NCBI GenBank assembly: GCA_018873245.2
Contig: JAEMBT020000003.1
Coordinates: 4,979,843 to 5,043,842 of the forward strand
Origin: Archegozetes longisetosus
Lineage: Eukaryota; Arthropoda; Arachnida; Sarcoptiformes; Trhypochthoniidae
DNA length: 64,000 nt
Direction of reading: 5' to 3'
Shown: piece by piece, positions 10,352 to 22,909 of the stretch
Layout of the letters: each line of letters opens with the position of its first letter
How positions within the stretch are numbered: position 1 is the stretch's first letter
Notes under the pieces: model-generated
Told to the model about the DNA's origin: nothing
Database searches by the model: none
Seen by the model: the letters and a program-made list of their open reading frames with translations, nothing else
Program-made: the position numbers and the translations under genes

Positions 10352-12941
10352 ATGTCAAGCATGGCTACCAATCAGGGTTAGTATTATATTATTTCACTTT
10401 ATCAAACATTTAATTATTATATTTATCACTAATTTCTCTAATTATTAATACAATTATTTCACCATCTATTTGTTTGTTTTTCTATTTGTTTATTATTAAT
10501 GTTTATTAAACCATTTGTTTTAACAAAAATGTGTTTCCGTTTAAGTGTTTATCACTTAACAATCAGTTCTTTTTTAATTTTAAACTTTTAATCAGTAATT
10601 AAGTTTTGATTGGATTCGATCAAAATAAGTTAACTAACGAATGAACTGATGAATTGTTGTGAACTGTAGGTAAAGGAAAAGGTAAAAAAACAAAAGGAGT
10701 CAAAGTTCCGCTTCAAGTCTTACTGGCCGAAGACAGTAATGCTCCACAAGGATTCAATTTGGTGTCCACCCGCAAGTTGGACTGGGCCGAGTCTATGGAA
10801 AATGAAGAGATCGATGGTAAGCAGCAATGATAGTTATCATTATCTATGTTTGTTTTGTGAGTGGCGCGAAGGCGTGACTAATTGTTTTGAACCGAATCAA
10901 TAGATACGTTTACTCTTAACTACAAACGTGATACAAGCACAGTCTTACTACCGACTGCCCCCAAATCCACTCGTGGACCCGATATAGACTTGAGCAAAGT
11001 TCCATCTCATCCACCATACAAGGCCTATTTGGGAAATTTGGCCTATGATGTCACCGAAAACGAGATCATTCGACACTTCTCTAAACTTAACGTATTGATA
11101 TTCTACATTGAATCAATATTGAAATAAAGTTGTCTCAATAAGCAATTTAATTACTTTAGGTAATAGATGTGCGTTTACCTCAATTGAATGGTCGTCCTCG
11201 AGGTTTCGCTTATGCAGAATTTGAAGACAGACAATCACTGATCGATGCATTAACTTCTAATGGAGACATGTTCAGGAATAGAGTCTTACGCGTGGGTCTA
11301 CCCGGAGACAATGGTACCAAATGATTAATCTATTTATATTAATACATTGAATCTTTTATGACTTGGTTTTCGCGATAAACTTATAGAGAATAGCACACGA
11401 GAAAATAATAGAGAGGAAAAACAAGACAGAACTGCAACTGACTGGAGATCAGGTCCACGTGAAGACCAAAATAGTTCAAGAGATACAACTCGTGACACTA
11501 CTTATCAGTCGCGAAACGGATCCAACGATTACTCAAATTATGATAGAAGTCAACAGAGAGGACGATCTAATTATGAAAGTAGTGGTTACCCTAATAGAAA
11601 CCGTTTCGAAAACGATCGAACATTTGAGCCGTCTAATGATCGGGGATTCGAACGATCTCATGATTCAGCGTTTGAACGGTCAAATGATCGTGGGTACGAT
11701 CGATCCGATCGCGGACATGAAAGATCGAACGACAGAGGTTATGACCGACCGAACGATCGAGGACATGAGCGACAAAATAATCGTTACGGAAATAATCGCT
11801 ACAACGACAGAAATAATTCAAGGTACGATCGTCACGATGGCGGACATGAGAATGACAGCTATAGTCGTGATCATGGGTTTGACAGATATGAGTCTAACGA
11901 TCGCTCATATGGCAGACGGGCTGATGACAGAAGGTATGCTAATACAGATTCAAACTATCAAAACAGAAGTGACAGAAACTTCACTGAACGCAGAAACGAT
12001 AATAGACGCGAATTCGGCAATTTTGACAGAAGACGGGAAGAACCCCAATACGAGCGGTCGTCATCACCACACGAGTCAGCAGATAACCGACCCAAAGAGA
12101 GACCTAAATTGCAATTAAAACCGCGCTCAAAGCCATTAGAAGATAGTGGTGAAAGCACCGCAACTAACTCAGCTATATTTGGTGGCGCCAAACCTGTAGA
12201 TACAGCTGCGAAAGAAAAAGAAATCGAACAAAAGCTGTTGAAGGAACAGGAAGAAAGCAAGAAACGAGAGAATGCATCGAATACTGGATCTAGCGAGCGA
12301 GTTCGACGCGTTAGTACCAGCAGCAATGTTAGCGGCAATTCACGATCTAGAAAGGGATCCGATTCCGGACCACCACTTTCTCATAGGGAAGATTCGCGCG
12401 ATCATGACGACAGTTATAGTAACAACGGAATGCATAGAAATTCTTTTAATCGCCAACGAAAGACTAGTGAACGAAGTAACGATAGTGCCCCTAAATATAT
12501 TATGACCAGAAACAAGGACGGGCCAAACTCCTCGTCACAAGGTTCACGATATGTAGCTCCCCACCAAAGACCTCAAGGTTTCAGAGGTGGAAACAATAGT
12601 GGATCGAATCGTTCGAATAACTCTAGACGTAAGGATAGAGATCGAGAAAGAGATCGATAGAGATAGAGATAGAGATAGAGATCGGGATAGAGATAACCGA
12701 TCCGATAGTTATAAACCGCCGCGAATGACTCAAAAGTCCGACGAAGAAGAAAACAAAGTTGTAAGTTATCAACATAAAGTTTTAGGCTTTTGACACTTAA
12801 GATTTTTTGATAGTTTGAATTATCGTTAATATCATAATGACTAACAATTGCTATTAATCTCTTAAGGCATACACTTCTGCAAACAAATTTGCACATTTAT
12901 CTAACGAGGATTACGACGAAGACGGCAACACATCCGATTGA
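10352..12941 (+). CDS. EIF4B: Eukaryotic translation initiation factor 4B, with an apparent frame break
   Basis: Exons 10352-10376, 10670-10816, 10904-11091, 11160-11313, 11387-12760 and 12867-12941. eIF4B stimulates the eIF4A helicase during 43S recruitment. Exons 3-4 encode an RRM with RNP2-like AYLGNL and RNP1-like RGFAYAEF. Exon 5 starts with a long Asp/Arg/Tyr/Gly/Asn-rich tract (NDRGYDR repeats), equivalent to the DRYG region. It is followed by LKPRSKP and SAIFGGAKPVDTAAKEKE, which are diagnostic for eIF4B. Exon 6 encodes a typical end (SANKFAHLSNEDYDED). Every junction is in frame, except that exon 5 runs into TAG at 12658-12660 inside a GATAGA microsatellite while the end of exon 5 and exon 6 use another frame. 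A 64-nt intron at 12629-12692 (GTAAGG...AG) would restore the frame and give 632 residues; otherwise a length change in the repeat is needed. The ATG at 10361 is an alternative start. Confidence 0.92.
12644..12696 (+). repeat. GATAGA/GATCGA hexamer microsatellite within eIF4B
   Basis: Imperfect tandem hexamers reading Arg-Asp repeats in one frame and TAG stops in another. They overlap the frame break of the eIF4B gene. Confidence 0.8.
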
Positions 12942-13449
12942 AAAAAATTCTGAAGAGTATCTAAAATAAAGCAAAGCAAAAGCAAACTTTTATTATAATT
13001 GTAATGTTTAACTCATGTTCTTTATCTGCAAACGGTTTATTATATATTTTTGACGATTTTCTTTTCAGTTCATTTAAGATATATATTAGACATTTTTGTT
13101 AACTAAGTTATTATTAGGCCATACATTTGTCAATTTTCTCTAATAAGGTGGTAATTATTTTAATAGCAATTTTTTAATATACGATTCCGATTAATCAATT
13201 TTCAATTTATTTAATGTAATTATAATTGAGTATCTATTTGTTTAAACAAAAAGATCTCTGTACAACAATTTCCTTTTACATTATAAAAATAGCCATTTAT
13301 GACTGGAGTGATGGCCATGTATTTTAGTAGCACTCGATCTTTTTATCAAAGCCTTTCCTTCAAGTTTGTATTATGTATTATAATTGATAATTCGATACAT
13401 AATAATAAAGCTAAACAATTTTTGTTCAATCATTTTATTTAATTTACAT
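12942..13449. other. 3' intergenic region between convergent eIF4B and POLR1A
   Basis: The region holds AATAAA signals for the plus strand at 12965 and 13404 and for the minus strand at 13434-13439. No other feature is seen. Confidence 0.55.
12965..12970 (+). terminator. Proximal poly(A) signal of eIF4B
   Basis: AATAAA 24 bp after the stop codon. A second AATAAA at 13404-13409 could serve a longer transcript that meets the 3' end of POLR1A. Confidence 0.5.
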
Positions 13450-16400
13450 TTATAAATCATATTTTATTCTCTTATTCAAAATCGGTGTTGCCGTTACGTT
13501 ATCATATTTCCTCTTATAATGCGACGAATGACTACTCTTCCATTTGCTTTTACGGAAATCAGTGCCGAACGATAATTGTGGCTGAGTACCGGTCACTAAA
13601 ACAGGATTACATAAAGTTTCCATTTTTCCGGTGCCAACTACTGATGGTCGACCGACCACTATTCGAGCCGACGGAGACTCCAAGCTATCTTCTAGTCCTT
13701 TAAGTTGAATAAAATCGAAATAAAATATCATTTTATGGTATCGCAAATAATTAGAAATCAATACCTATCAAAGTAGCAGTTTTGAGAAAATTGGTTGTCG
13801 TCTCAAAAGTCATAGCCTGAATGGGGGACACGCCATCCATTGACTGTCTGTTCATTCCTTTGATTTCTCCGCTAAAAGTCATATAATCGGAAACTAAAGA
13901 CAGATGTCTTGAATCGACATAAATTCCGTAAACTGCGAATACGTTCGATATTTCGCGCTGAATCGCTTTAGCGGCCGCTTCAATACCATATGTATTAGCG
14001 ATCGCATGGATATCATTGGTATAAATGCGGTTAATATCAAAAATATGGTCATAGGCCACCACATCGAGTAAACTGACGCCTTCTGTTTTGAGCAATTTGC
14101 TATAAGTGGCATTACGTTTAGCCGCTTCCGAGTCTTTGACAAGAAATGCGCGTTCAATACGACCGACTTTATGAACGAATACTCGCCTGGCTTCTTCTTC
14201 TATGAGTGAAGACATATCTAATTTGCTATTAATTAAATCAAACTTAATTTTGATTCGACACCATTCCTCTCGTGATGTGTCGAATTCGTAGTCAACAACT
14301 GTAGAAGGGCTTATGTTAACCACCTTGCCTTTTCGCTCACTCGCTTGAGCCATCAGTTCAGCCTTTTTCGCCTGTTTTAATCTTTTCTTCAACATTCTTG
14401 AGCTCTCAATCTGATTCTCAGCCGAATCGTCTTGTTCTATATTTTCATTATCGATCGCCTGATTATTAACATCATCAACGATTTCGTCACCGATCTCTTC
14501 TATATCCGAATCAGGAATTACTTGAATTTCTTCGTCTTCTGGCTCTTCATATTCTTGGTCTTGATTGTGCCGCGTCCTATTTCTTAGAGTGGTTGTGTCA
14601 CCATCAACTTCTTCACGTTCATCATCAGAACTCATTTCATCCTCATTTGGAGTTTGTCGAATATTATTACTAGCAGTGAACGAATCATTTGATTCGTCGC
14701 CCTCTTCAGAAGTGATTGCCTTACTCCTTGTTGTATTTCTAACTCTACTCGAATGATCGAATAGTCCGTGCGATTTGGAGAGCATTTTGATTTTCTTGTT
14801 GATAGCTTCGAGTAATATTTTAAAGAATTTGTCTTCCATGAATTTAAGAACTAAACTAGGATTAGTATAACATTTGTGTCTGTAATATGACTTTGGCAGA
14901 AAATTGAACTTCAAATCGTAAGTACGAAAACGTATCGACTCATCGATTTCCAAAGTTTCAGTTACGTCAACAAATTCGAGAACATCTGACAATTTAACAG
15001 AAGTGAGACGCAATCGCATATTTTCAGCTTCTTTTTCAATATCACCACTGTAATCAGTGAGAAATGGAATGTCCATACTTGGAGTCGCGATCTTAGCACT
15101 TGCCGTCATCAAAATTTCTCTCAGTCGAGGGATTCCAAGCGTGACATTCATCTCTCCACGACCTGCAAAGTGAAACGTGTTCAGAGTCATCTGAGTTGAC
15201 GGCTCGCCAATTGACTGGGCCGCCAGAAGACCGACAGCTTCTCCGGGTTGGCACAAAGATTTCATGTAATAACTATCCATAGTTCTTCTGTATTCTATTG
15301 AAGAAATGCTGAGCGGTTCAGAAGAGTTATTCAAAAGATTGTGAGGATTTTTGCTGACATAGTTTGAAATAATGGAATCGAGTTTTTCAGTTATTGCGCC
15401 CAAATTCAGATCTGGACGAAAAGCACTATTGATTGGATCCGGACATGGCTTACTGCTGTTTATGTACGCCTTCTTTAGCTTTTTTTTCAAACTGAGCCAC
15501 TTCTCTACTAGTTCTTGTTTAGAAATTTGATTTGTTTGACTCATATCTAAGGAATATTTCAAAAATGGAGAATTTCTTTGTTTTAATTTATTGTCTCCAT
15601 TCTCGTCCAACCATTTCTCAATACTTTTTTGATAGCTTTGCAATTCTTTATCAGCCACTTTCTCAATTCGTTCTAATTCTTGCTTTGTAGGTTTTAAGGC
15701 ATCGTTATTTTGTATCACAATTGGAATAGTTTTCTCTTTTAACATTTGACTCTTCAGTATATCGAGTCCGTCCTCACCGTATAGTAACTGAACAACACTC
15801 CCTTCACTATCTCTTACGGTCATATCGTAATTTACAACAAGCCCTTCAAGATGTTTGATCAGACACCTTTGTAAATATCCAGAACGAGAAGTCTTGACCG
15901 CCGTATCAATTAAACCTTCTCTACCAGCCATACAATGAAAGAAAAACTCTTGCGGACGAATTCCTTAATTAAAAAAAGCAATTCAGAATCATTTTTGATC
16001 AAACTCACAAATCAGACAACTAATTGATCAGAAAGAAGCGATACCTGTCATGAATCTCCCGGACACAAAACCTCCAGCTCTAGGCTCCGTTTCATATGGT
16101 TTGAATGAAGGCAAAGTTCTTCCAGACATCATTAATGGTATACGACGACCTTCTAATTCGATTTGTCCCAACAAACAAGATATTTGAATGGCATTAACAG
16201 ATCCACCTTTAGCCCCAGCCTGAATCATCATCTGCAAATTATTTTCTGGAAATTGTTTTACCAAACCTTTAGGCAAACAAACTTCAGTTATTTTATTGTT
16301 GATTTCATCGGTCTGTGCTTTCATTGATTTATCCAATTGCTTCATATAAAAATCGTTTTTGTTCGTGTGAGCGTTTTTTAACTTATCCAATAGAACATCT

Positions 16401-19100
16401 TTGTCATTGTAATCCTCGACACCCAATGCTTCGGCAGCTGCTTTGTCGCCAACTGTTGAAGATTTTTGAATATATTTTCTACGTTTAGCGTTAGGTTTGT
16501 CATTAACAAGAATATCATGTATTCCTAAAGTGAATCCGTGATGTATCTGTAAATAATTAGTGCACAATCGAGCGAACGAAGTCAGAAGAGCTGATGAGAC
16601 AGAGCCGCCGTACAGTTCATAACAGCAATGTATCAATCCATAAGGATTTGGTCCCAAACTTACTTTATCAATAATACCACAAACAAGTTCCCCTTTTCGT
16701 ATAATAACCTGACTTTCGCACATATCGCTCAACTGTAACGGAGTTCCACCTGCTGCCCATCTTCTTGGTTTACGCGATTGTAATATCTTCGGGCTTATTT
16801 TGCATGGAATCGAAAGCGTTGGCAAAGGTTTATCACTGGGAACTATATTGAGTATTAGAGTGGACACAATTTGTTTTCCAGACCAAAGCTGTTTGGGTTT
16901 GAGAATGGCGGGTGGGAGCAGTTTAAGGGGTCCGTTGAGGAATGAAAGAGCACCGTAAAGTAATTCTTGATAATCGCCTTTACTGAAAAAGCGACCCCTT
17001 ATTGTTAAGAGAACGCCTGCTATTATATGATCCTGAATCAAACCACTCAATGGTGTTCCATCTTTGGGTACTAAATATTGAAAGTTAACACTCGCGATAT
17101 TATAGGCCTCAGAACGAGCCAATTCGCTTTGCGGAAAGTGGGCGTTCATTTCGTCACCGTCAAAATCTGCGTTATAACACTTGCAGTTCGCGTAATGAAG
17201 TCTTAATGTCTTTTCTTTGGGCAGTACACGTGCCTTATGTGCCATTATCGATGGCTTGTGCAGAGTTGGCTGACGGTTGAGAAGAAGTACATCGCCTGAT
17301 ATTAGATGTCTATTCACAATCTTGACTCCACTCAATGGTCCACTTTTCCAAGAAGAAAACGATAAACGTTCTGCTATTGTCTTACGTTGAGTGTAATCAT
17401 CGGGTTTAAGCCTAACAATCATTCCATCTTCAAATTGGACAGAAAGGGCACCCGGATGTTTGGTAGGACCGTTCAGTACCATTTGTTTCAATTGATTTAT
17501 ATTCCAGTGAGTAACTGGTTGTGGATAAGACAAATTGATAGCAAAAACAATAGGGATACCGATTTCATCTACCATTATGTAAGGATCAGGAGATATGACA
17601 GAACGTGCTGCAAAATTGACTCTTTTTCCCATCATATGCTTCCGAAACAAACCCTCTTTCTTTTCAAGTGTTTGTTTAACACCTGGAAATTTATTGTCTG
17701 GAAGTCTATCCATATCACTGTCATATACACGATTGCATAAAAGCTGTAGCTTTTGCCACGCCATGTGAAACTTTGCGATGTCCTTCGACTTATCACTTGG
17801 CAGAACCTGTGTTGATGTGGACGGAGAGCTTGAACTAACAGAAACACTCGATCTGTTGCCGTATTTCGCTTGGCGTAATGAGGATGACAGAACTTGGGCT
17901 GCAATTATTATTTGACCCAAAGCTGCCGTATGTTCGCTCTCGAATTGTCGTCCATTCAAGAAGTGCATAGGTCGGAATCGATTCGGAGGAACTGTTATTG
18001 TATCTAAGAAAAACACATCGACAGGCGACGTGCCAGTCGATGAACTAACTTCAATGTTCAGAAATGGAAATATCCTCGAAAGCGACTCTTTTTCGTTATT
18101 CCAAAGCGCCCGCAAATGATTGCGCGCCGCGAGTGGTGTTAAATGCGATTTTCCTTTCATTTCAATCGTCAATTCACTGTTTTCGTCTTCATTCTTATCT
18201 TGAGTTTGATCACTACCTTTACTGATGTTTTGCTGTTTTAGAGCAGACCTGGTGGCATTTAATATAATGAGTGCATTATTCAAAACTGTCATTCCTTGTT
18301 TACGAGCATTGCACTGTTGACAAACTTTATTAGGTTTGAGTAATGATCCGTTCATAAATGTCTTAAATAAGTTTTGTTGCTTTTCTACTACATTTTTGAC
18401 ATTTAATCCTTTAGTTACTGATTCCAAGCCCCTTTTATTTGTTTCTTCTTCAATCCTTTGATACAATTTTTCTCTAATGTATTCTCTCATTGTTATCACA
18501 TCTAAATTGACAGCATTTACTGATAAAGAAGAGGCCAACTGTTCCAACTCTTCAACGAGCACATCGAGCCCACGATTCAATGCTTCCATTTGTGCGATTA
18601 CTGTCTCCAAAGCCGTCGCGGAAAACAGTAAATTATTGCACGCAAAGCAACACATTTTGAGCAACTGTCCAAAAGTTTTGAACAATGTTATTGTTGAAAT
18701 TTGTCACAATCAAGAATACATAGCACATTAATTGAATCTAAACAAACCTGAAATAATTGTTTGATAAGAAATGGATTAAAAACAGGTAAAGGAAGAGAAA
18801 TGTGTCCAAAATGACCACAACATTCAATGTCTCCCAAGCCACAAGTCCTGCAAAACTCATTCCTATTGATTGGACCTTAAGTTGAGAGTTAAAACAATTA
18901 TTTAAACATCAAAACAACGAGTAATAAATGATAATATTAATACCGAATGCATTATCACAAAGTCCTCCATTGTTCGGATGTCCCAAAGCGTCGAAAGTTT
19001 GTGCGTTCTCAACCTCCAAAACACTTAAATTTTTAATTTCCTCACAACTGTAGACACCGAACGAAACGCTAGTGATTTGACTATTTATTTGCGAATTCAT
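13450..19100 (-). CDS. POLR1A: DNA-directed RNA polymerase I largest subunit (RPA1/A190)
   Basis: Five exons, 19100-18944, 18875-18748, 18664-16045, 15963-13765 and 13697-13450, sum to 1783 residues in frame (human about 1720). This subunit forms the catalytic cleft of RNA polymerase I, which makes rRNA in the nucleolus. Visible features: the N-terminal zinc-binding clamp segment (CRTCG then ECCGHFGHI) across exons 1-2; RKHMMGKRVNFAARSVISPDP; the Mg-binding NADFDGDEMNAHF near residues 593-605; and, in exon 4, the trigger-loop region GEAVGLLAAQSIGEPSTQMT followed by FHFAGRGEMNVTLGIPRLRE, the Pol I form. A long acidic Glu/Asp/Ser stretch follows (coding DNA around 14410-14720), as in Pol I but not Pol II or III. 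Introns are 60-100 nt. All motifs are intact. It is head-to-head with RBX1. Confidence 0.96.
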
Positions 19101-19952
<852 letters not shown>

Positions 19953-20516
19953 TCACTCTCATTATTTGCTTCTCTATTGATATTTGGTTTATATTTCATC
20001 TGATTGTTCGTCATTTGTTCATTGCTCCAATAGTAACAATTTCTAACTATTTTATTAACTAATAACATATTTTTCTGAACCCACGACTCGTCTGAATGAT
20101 TTGAACTTCACTTGTTGGGATCTTGACTAACAGTCTCCAACGTAAGAAACGGCAACAAACTTGATTATCTCGGGTTTTTAATAGTTTCATATAATATCCG
20201 ATGTGTACAAAATTAATCGAAACATGGGTTCATTTAGGAAAATATGTACAGAACTGTTTAATTATAACCTTTATTCAGCTGAGCGCTGCATTTTTAAGAT
20301 GAGTCAGCGATTGAACTCGTTTTGTATTGATATTAAACTCATTTGTCTTAAATGTATTAGAATTAAAAATTAGGCACCTTTAAAAATAAATAGTAAAACA
20401 TTTAGTTCGATGTAACTTTTGTTTAAAATAATTTATTTTTAACTTATTTGTTTTTTGAAGTAATATCTTTTAAAATTTAGTGAATTTTTGTCTCATTGAA
20501 AAAAAATTAATAAATA
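19953..20516. other. RBX1 3' region and AT-rich spacer
   Basis: It probably contains the RBX1 3' untranslated region (an AATAAA occurs near 20384). Nothing else is seen. Confidence 0.4.
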
Positions 20517-21048
20517 TTGGTATAATTGAAAAATTCGTACCCTAACGAGGTTTTGATGATAATTAATCTATTTTTTGAATGTTTTATTTAAATTTATAAT
20601 TTTTAAATATCGAACACAAAGTTTCAACTTTTTCTATCGTTCTGTTTGCATTTTATGATCTTTTAAACAACAGTTGTCTGAAATAAAAATTGATTTCAAT
20701 TCTCGAGATTTTCGGGCTACTATTAACTATTGTTTTAAGAAGAAAATGTCGGCCAAGGACACGGCCGAAGAAATTAATTCAGTTTTGGGGCCAAACACTG
20801 TTTCATATGAATTGGTTAAGAAATATTTAAGAGGGAGCCGATTCTCATCCGAAGAAGAGATCGATCGGCAATAAATGATTTCTTCAACAGTATTACTCTG
20901 GTGAGTGGCGACGGGTTTATGACAAATGGCAGGAGAGGATGAAGCGAGTCACTAGTGCTCGGAGGGATTACTCTTAAGTTTTTTTGTAAAAAAATTCAAT
21001 AAAATTCGTTCTTTGATACTTAGGGTACGAACTTTTCAATTATACCAA
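20517..21048 (+). mobile_element. Internally deleted mariner-like element
   Basis: 29-bp terminal inverted repeats (20517-20545 and 21020-21048, one mismatch) begin TTGGTATAATTG and are flanked by the TA duplication at 20515-20516 and 21049-21050. The 532-bp element keeps only the two ends of a transposase gene and has lost its catalytic core, so it could move only with a transposase supplied from elsewhere. Confidence 0.88.
20674..20977 (+). pseudogene. Mariner transposase remnant: helix-turn-helix head joined to C-terminal tail
   Basis: 20674-20874 reads a mariner-type N-terminal DNA-binding region (FRATINYCFKKKMSAKDTAEEI, then VKKYLRG). The original ATG seems lost, because TGA closes the frame a few codons upstream. 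From 20888 to the stop at 20975, in a different frame, the sequence reads YYSGEWRRVYDKWQERMKR, a typical mariner C-terminus. The DD34D-type catalytic domain between them is missing. Confidence 0.8.
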
Positions 21049-21229
21049 TACTAGACATAGTATGGTATTGCTTAAATTGAGGACGCATTTGATCGCCAAA
21101 GATGTGTTTGTTTGCAGTTTTTCTTTTTAATAAATTTAGTAAAAATTGTTATTTTTTAGGAGTCAACTTTATTAAATCGAATACTTTTTTCTATTTAGAT
21201 TCATTTTTCCAGTACTAAGATATATCTAA

Positions 21230-21671
21230 AAAATTTCGATGATCATGTAGTATGCGATCACTGCGATCCGAACTTTACAAATGCATGTATAAGAGTCATT
21301 CATTATCAATGTACTTTACAAATCAATATACTATAAATTTGCAGTGAAAATGAGTAAAACAATTCTAAAATCTTGTAGTCCAGCCTTGGCTTCTATAAAA
21401 GTCATGCCAGCAGAGCATGTTTTTTGCACCAATTCATTTCTAGTAGTCCTAAAGGTCCTGATGAAGGCAATTGATTTTACTCAATAATTAAGGACGATGA
21501 AACCTGTGTATTATTTTATGTTACTTATATTTTATATTATTTATAATTTTATACGTAAGAGGTATTGTGTATAAACTTTAATGTAAATTTCTTATATATT
21601 TATACTGGGATCGCACGCTACACTTATAATCGCCTACTATGATCGCATACTACATGATTACCAAAATTTCT
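21230..21671. mobile_element. Inverted-repeat element (MITE-like)
   Basis: The left arm from 21231 (AAATTTCGATGATCATGTAG...) and the right arm ending near 21670 are inverted copies, with about 26 of 29 positions matching around the shared core CATGTAGTATGCGATC. No transposase frame lies inside and no target duplication is clear. Confidence 0.55.
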
Positions 21672-22261
21672 ATCACAGTAGCTTTATTTCGAGCTTCAAA
21701 ACATAATTTATAGCAATTCTAAAGCTTCATCATTTCAACGAACACCAAGATGTAAACCTTTTTCCCAAAATATCAAAAAATGACTGGTTTAAACAGTTGA
21801 CTACCGAAAGATAGAATTTGTCCGTATTACAGCAGCCGTTTGAGTAGGCATCAAACTTATTTCAGTGGACATTCAATCAGGTTGACTGAGGTTTAATGAA
21901 AGAATAACTTTATTATATCTTATTCAAAGTGTATTAACTGAACAGATGGGATGTTAGGACATTAATATTAATATATAGGATCATTATGTGAATCTTGAGC
22001 TAAAAGCACGATTAAATTACTTCTAAGAGCATAAATATTAAGTTTCTATCAGAAAAAATATAACTCTTCGGAGAAATATTTCATTAGAATTTTTGCTAAG
22101 CAATATCATACAGGATTTGTGCAAAAAATAATAAGCAGACTGATACAGATCAATCTGGATGACATATCTTGAGGTACTTTAAGCAGAAGAATACTCATTA
22201 TTGCAGTCAGAAGTATTGAAATGACTTTTAGCAAAGTTTACAATTAGATCGAACTTGTTTT
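21672..22261. other. AT-rich spacer downstream of the CCHamide gene
   Basis: No coding signal is seen. It probably includes the 3' untranslated region of the CCHamide gene. Confidence 0.4.
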
Positions 22262-22811
22262 CTAGTCTAATCTGTTAGCATCAAAATCATCCCTGGAACC
22301 AACGTCGGCATCCAACACTTGAGGTGAGTGTCGCTGTAACGCATCGATTCTTTGCGTGATAATTTGTCTCAACAAGTTTGTGACTCTGTTCAATAGCGGA
22401 TCGTTAATCTTTTGAACTTCTGAATTCTGTTGCAATACTCCAGTTGCCGATTCCTCATTTCGTTTACCATGTCCTCCGAGACAAGAGTGTCCGTATTGCT
22501 GACACTTTTTACCTGAAATAAGCATTAATTGATAACCAAATACATTAATAAAAAGCAATTAAAACTTGAGAGAAACATTGAGATGTAGAAACATTGCTAA
22601 ATGGATAAGATTAATAATTAAAGAAACTTTTATAAGTTTTCTGCAATATTTCTCATCAGAATTTCTTTTCCAGTTTTGGCAATTTCTCCGAAGTTTTCCC
22701 AAAGTTAGAATTTAAGATACCATTGGCTTCACAAGAATGGAAAACTATCGAAAACACAATAAAAATAGCGTAAGCCGCAGTCAAAGAAATGAATCTTCTT
22801 TGAAAATTCAT
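22262..22811 (-). CDS. CCHa: CCHamide neuropeptide precursor
   Basis: Two exons, 22811-22721 and 22512-22262, with a 208-nt intron (GTATCT...TTTCAG, phase 1), encode 113 residues. A signal peptide of about 29 residues ends HSCEA. Just after it comes NG, the dibasic KK, then CQQYGHSCLGGH, then GKR. This is the CCHamide pattern: two cysteines that form a disulfide, YGH between them, and a C-terminal His amidated from the following Gly after cleavage at KR. The GGH ending resembles insect CCHamide-2 more than CCHamide-1 (GAH). CCHamides are gut and brain peptides acting on bombesin-related GPCRs in feeding and growth. The remaining ~65 residues look like a spacer peptide. A TATA box lies about 90 bp upstream of the ATG. 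KK may be cut or retained. Confidence 0.9.
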
Positions 22812-22901
22812 AGTTGCTTCAAACTTATAGATACTAATAGGAGACTAAACCCGAACTAAAGAGAATCTTACGAATAAGAAAGTTGGAAGTCTCGAATAAA
22901 G

Positions 22902-22909
22902 CTTTTATA
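22902..22909 (-). promoter_or_regulatory. TATA box of the CCHamide gene
   Basis: TATAAAAG on the minus strand, predicting a start site near 22875 and a leader of about 65 nt. Confidence 0.6.

Noticed and set aside
13894..18731. Open frames on both strands inside POLR1A exons
   Set aside because: Shadows of the real reading frame. The POLR1A frame explains the region completely.
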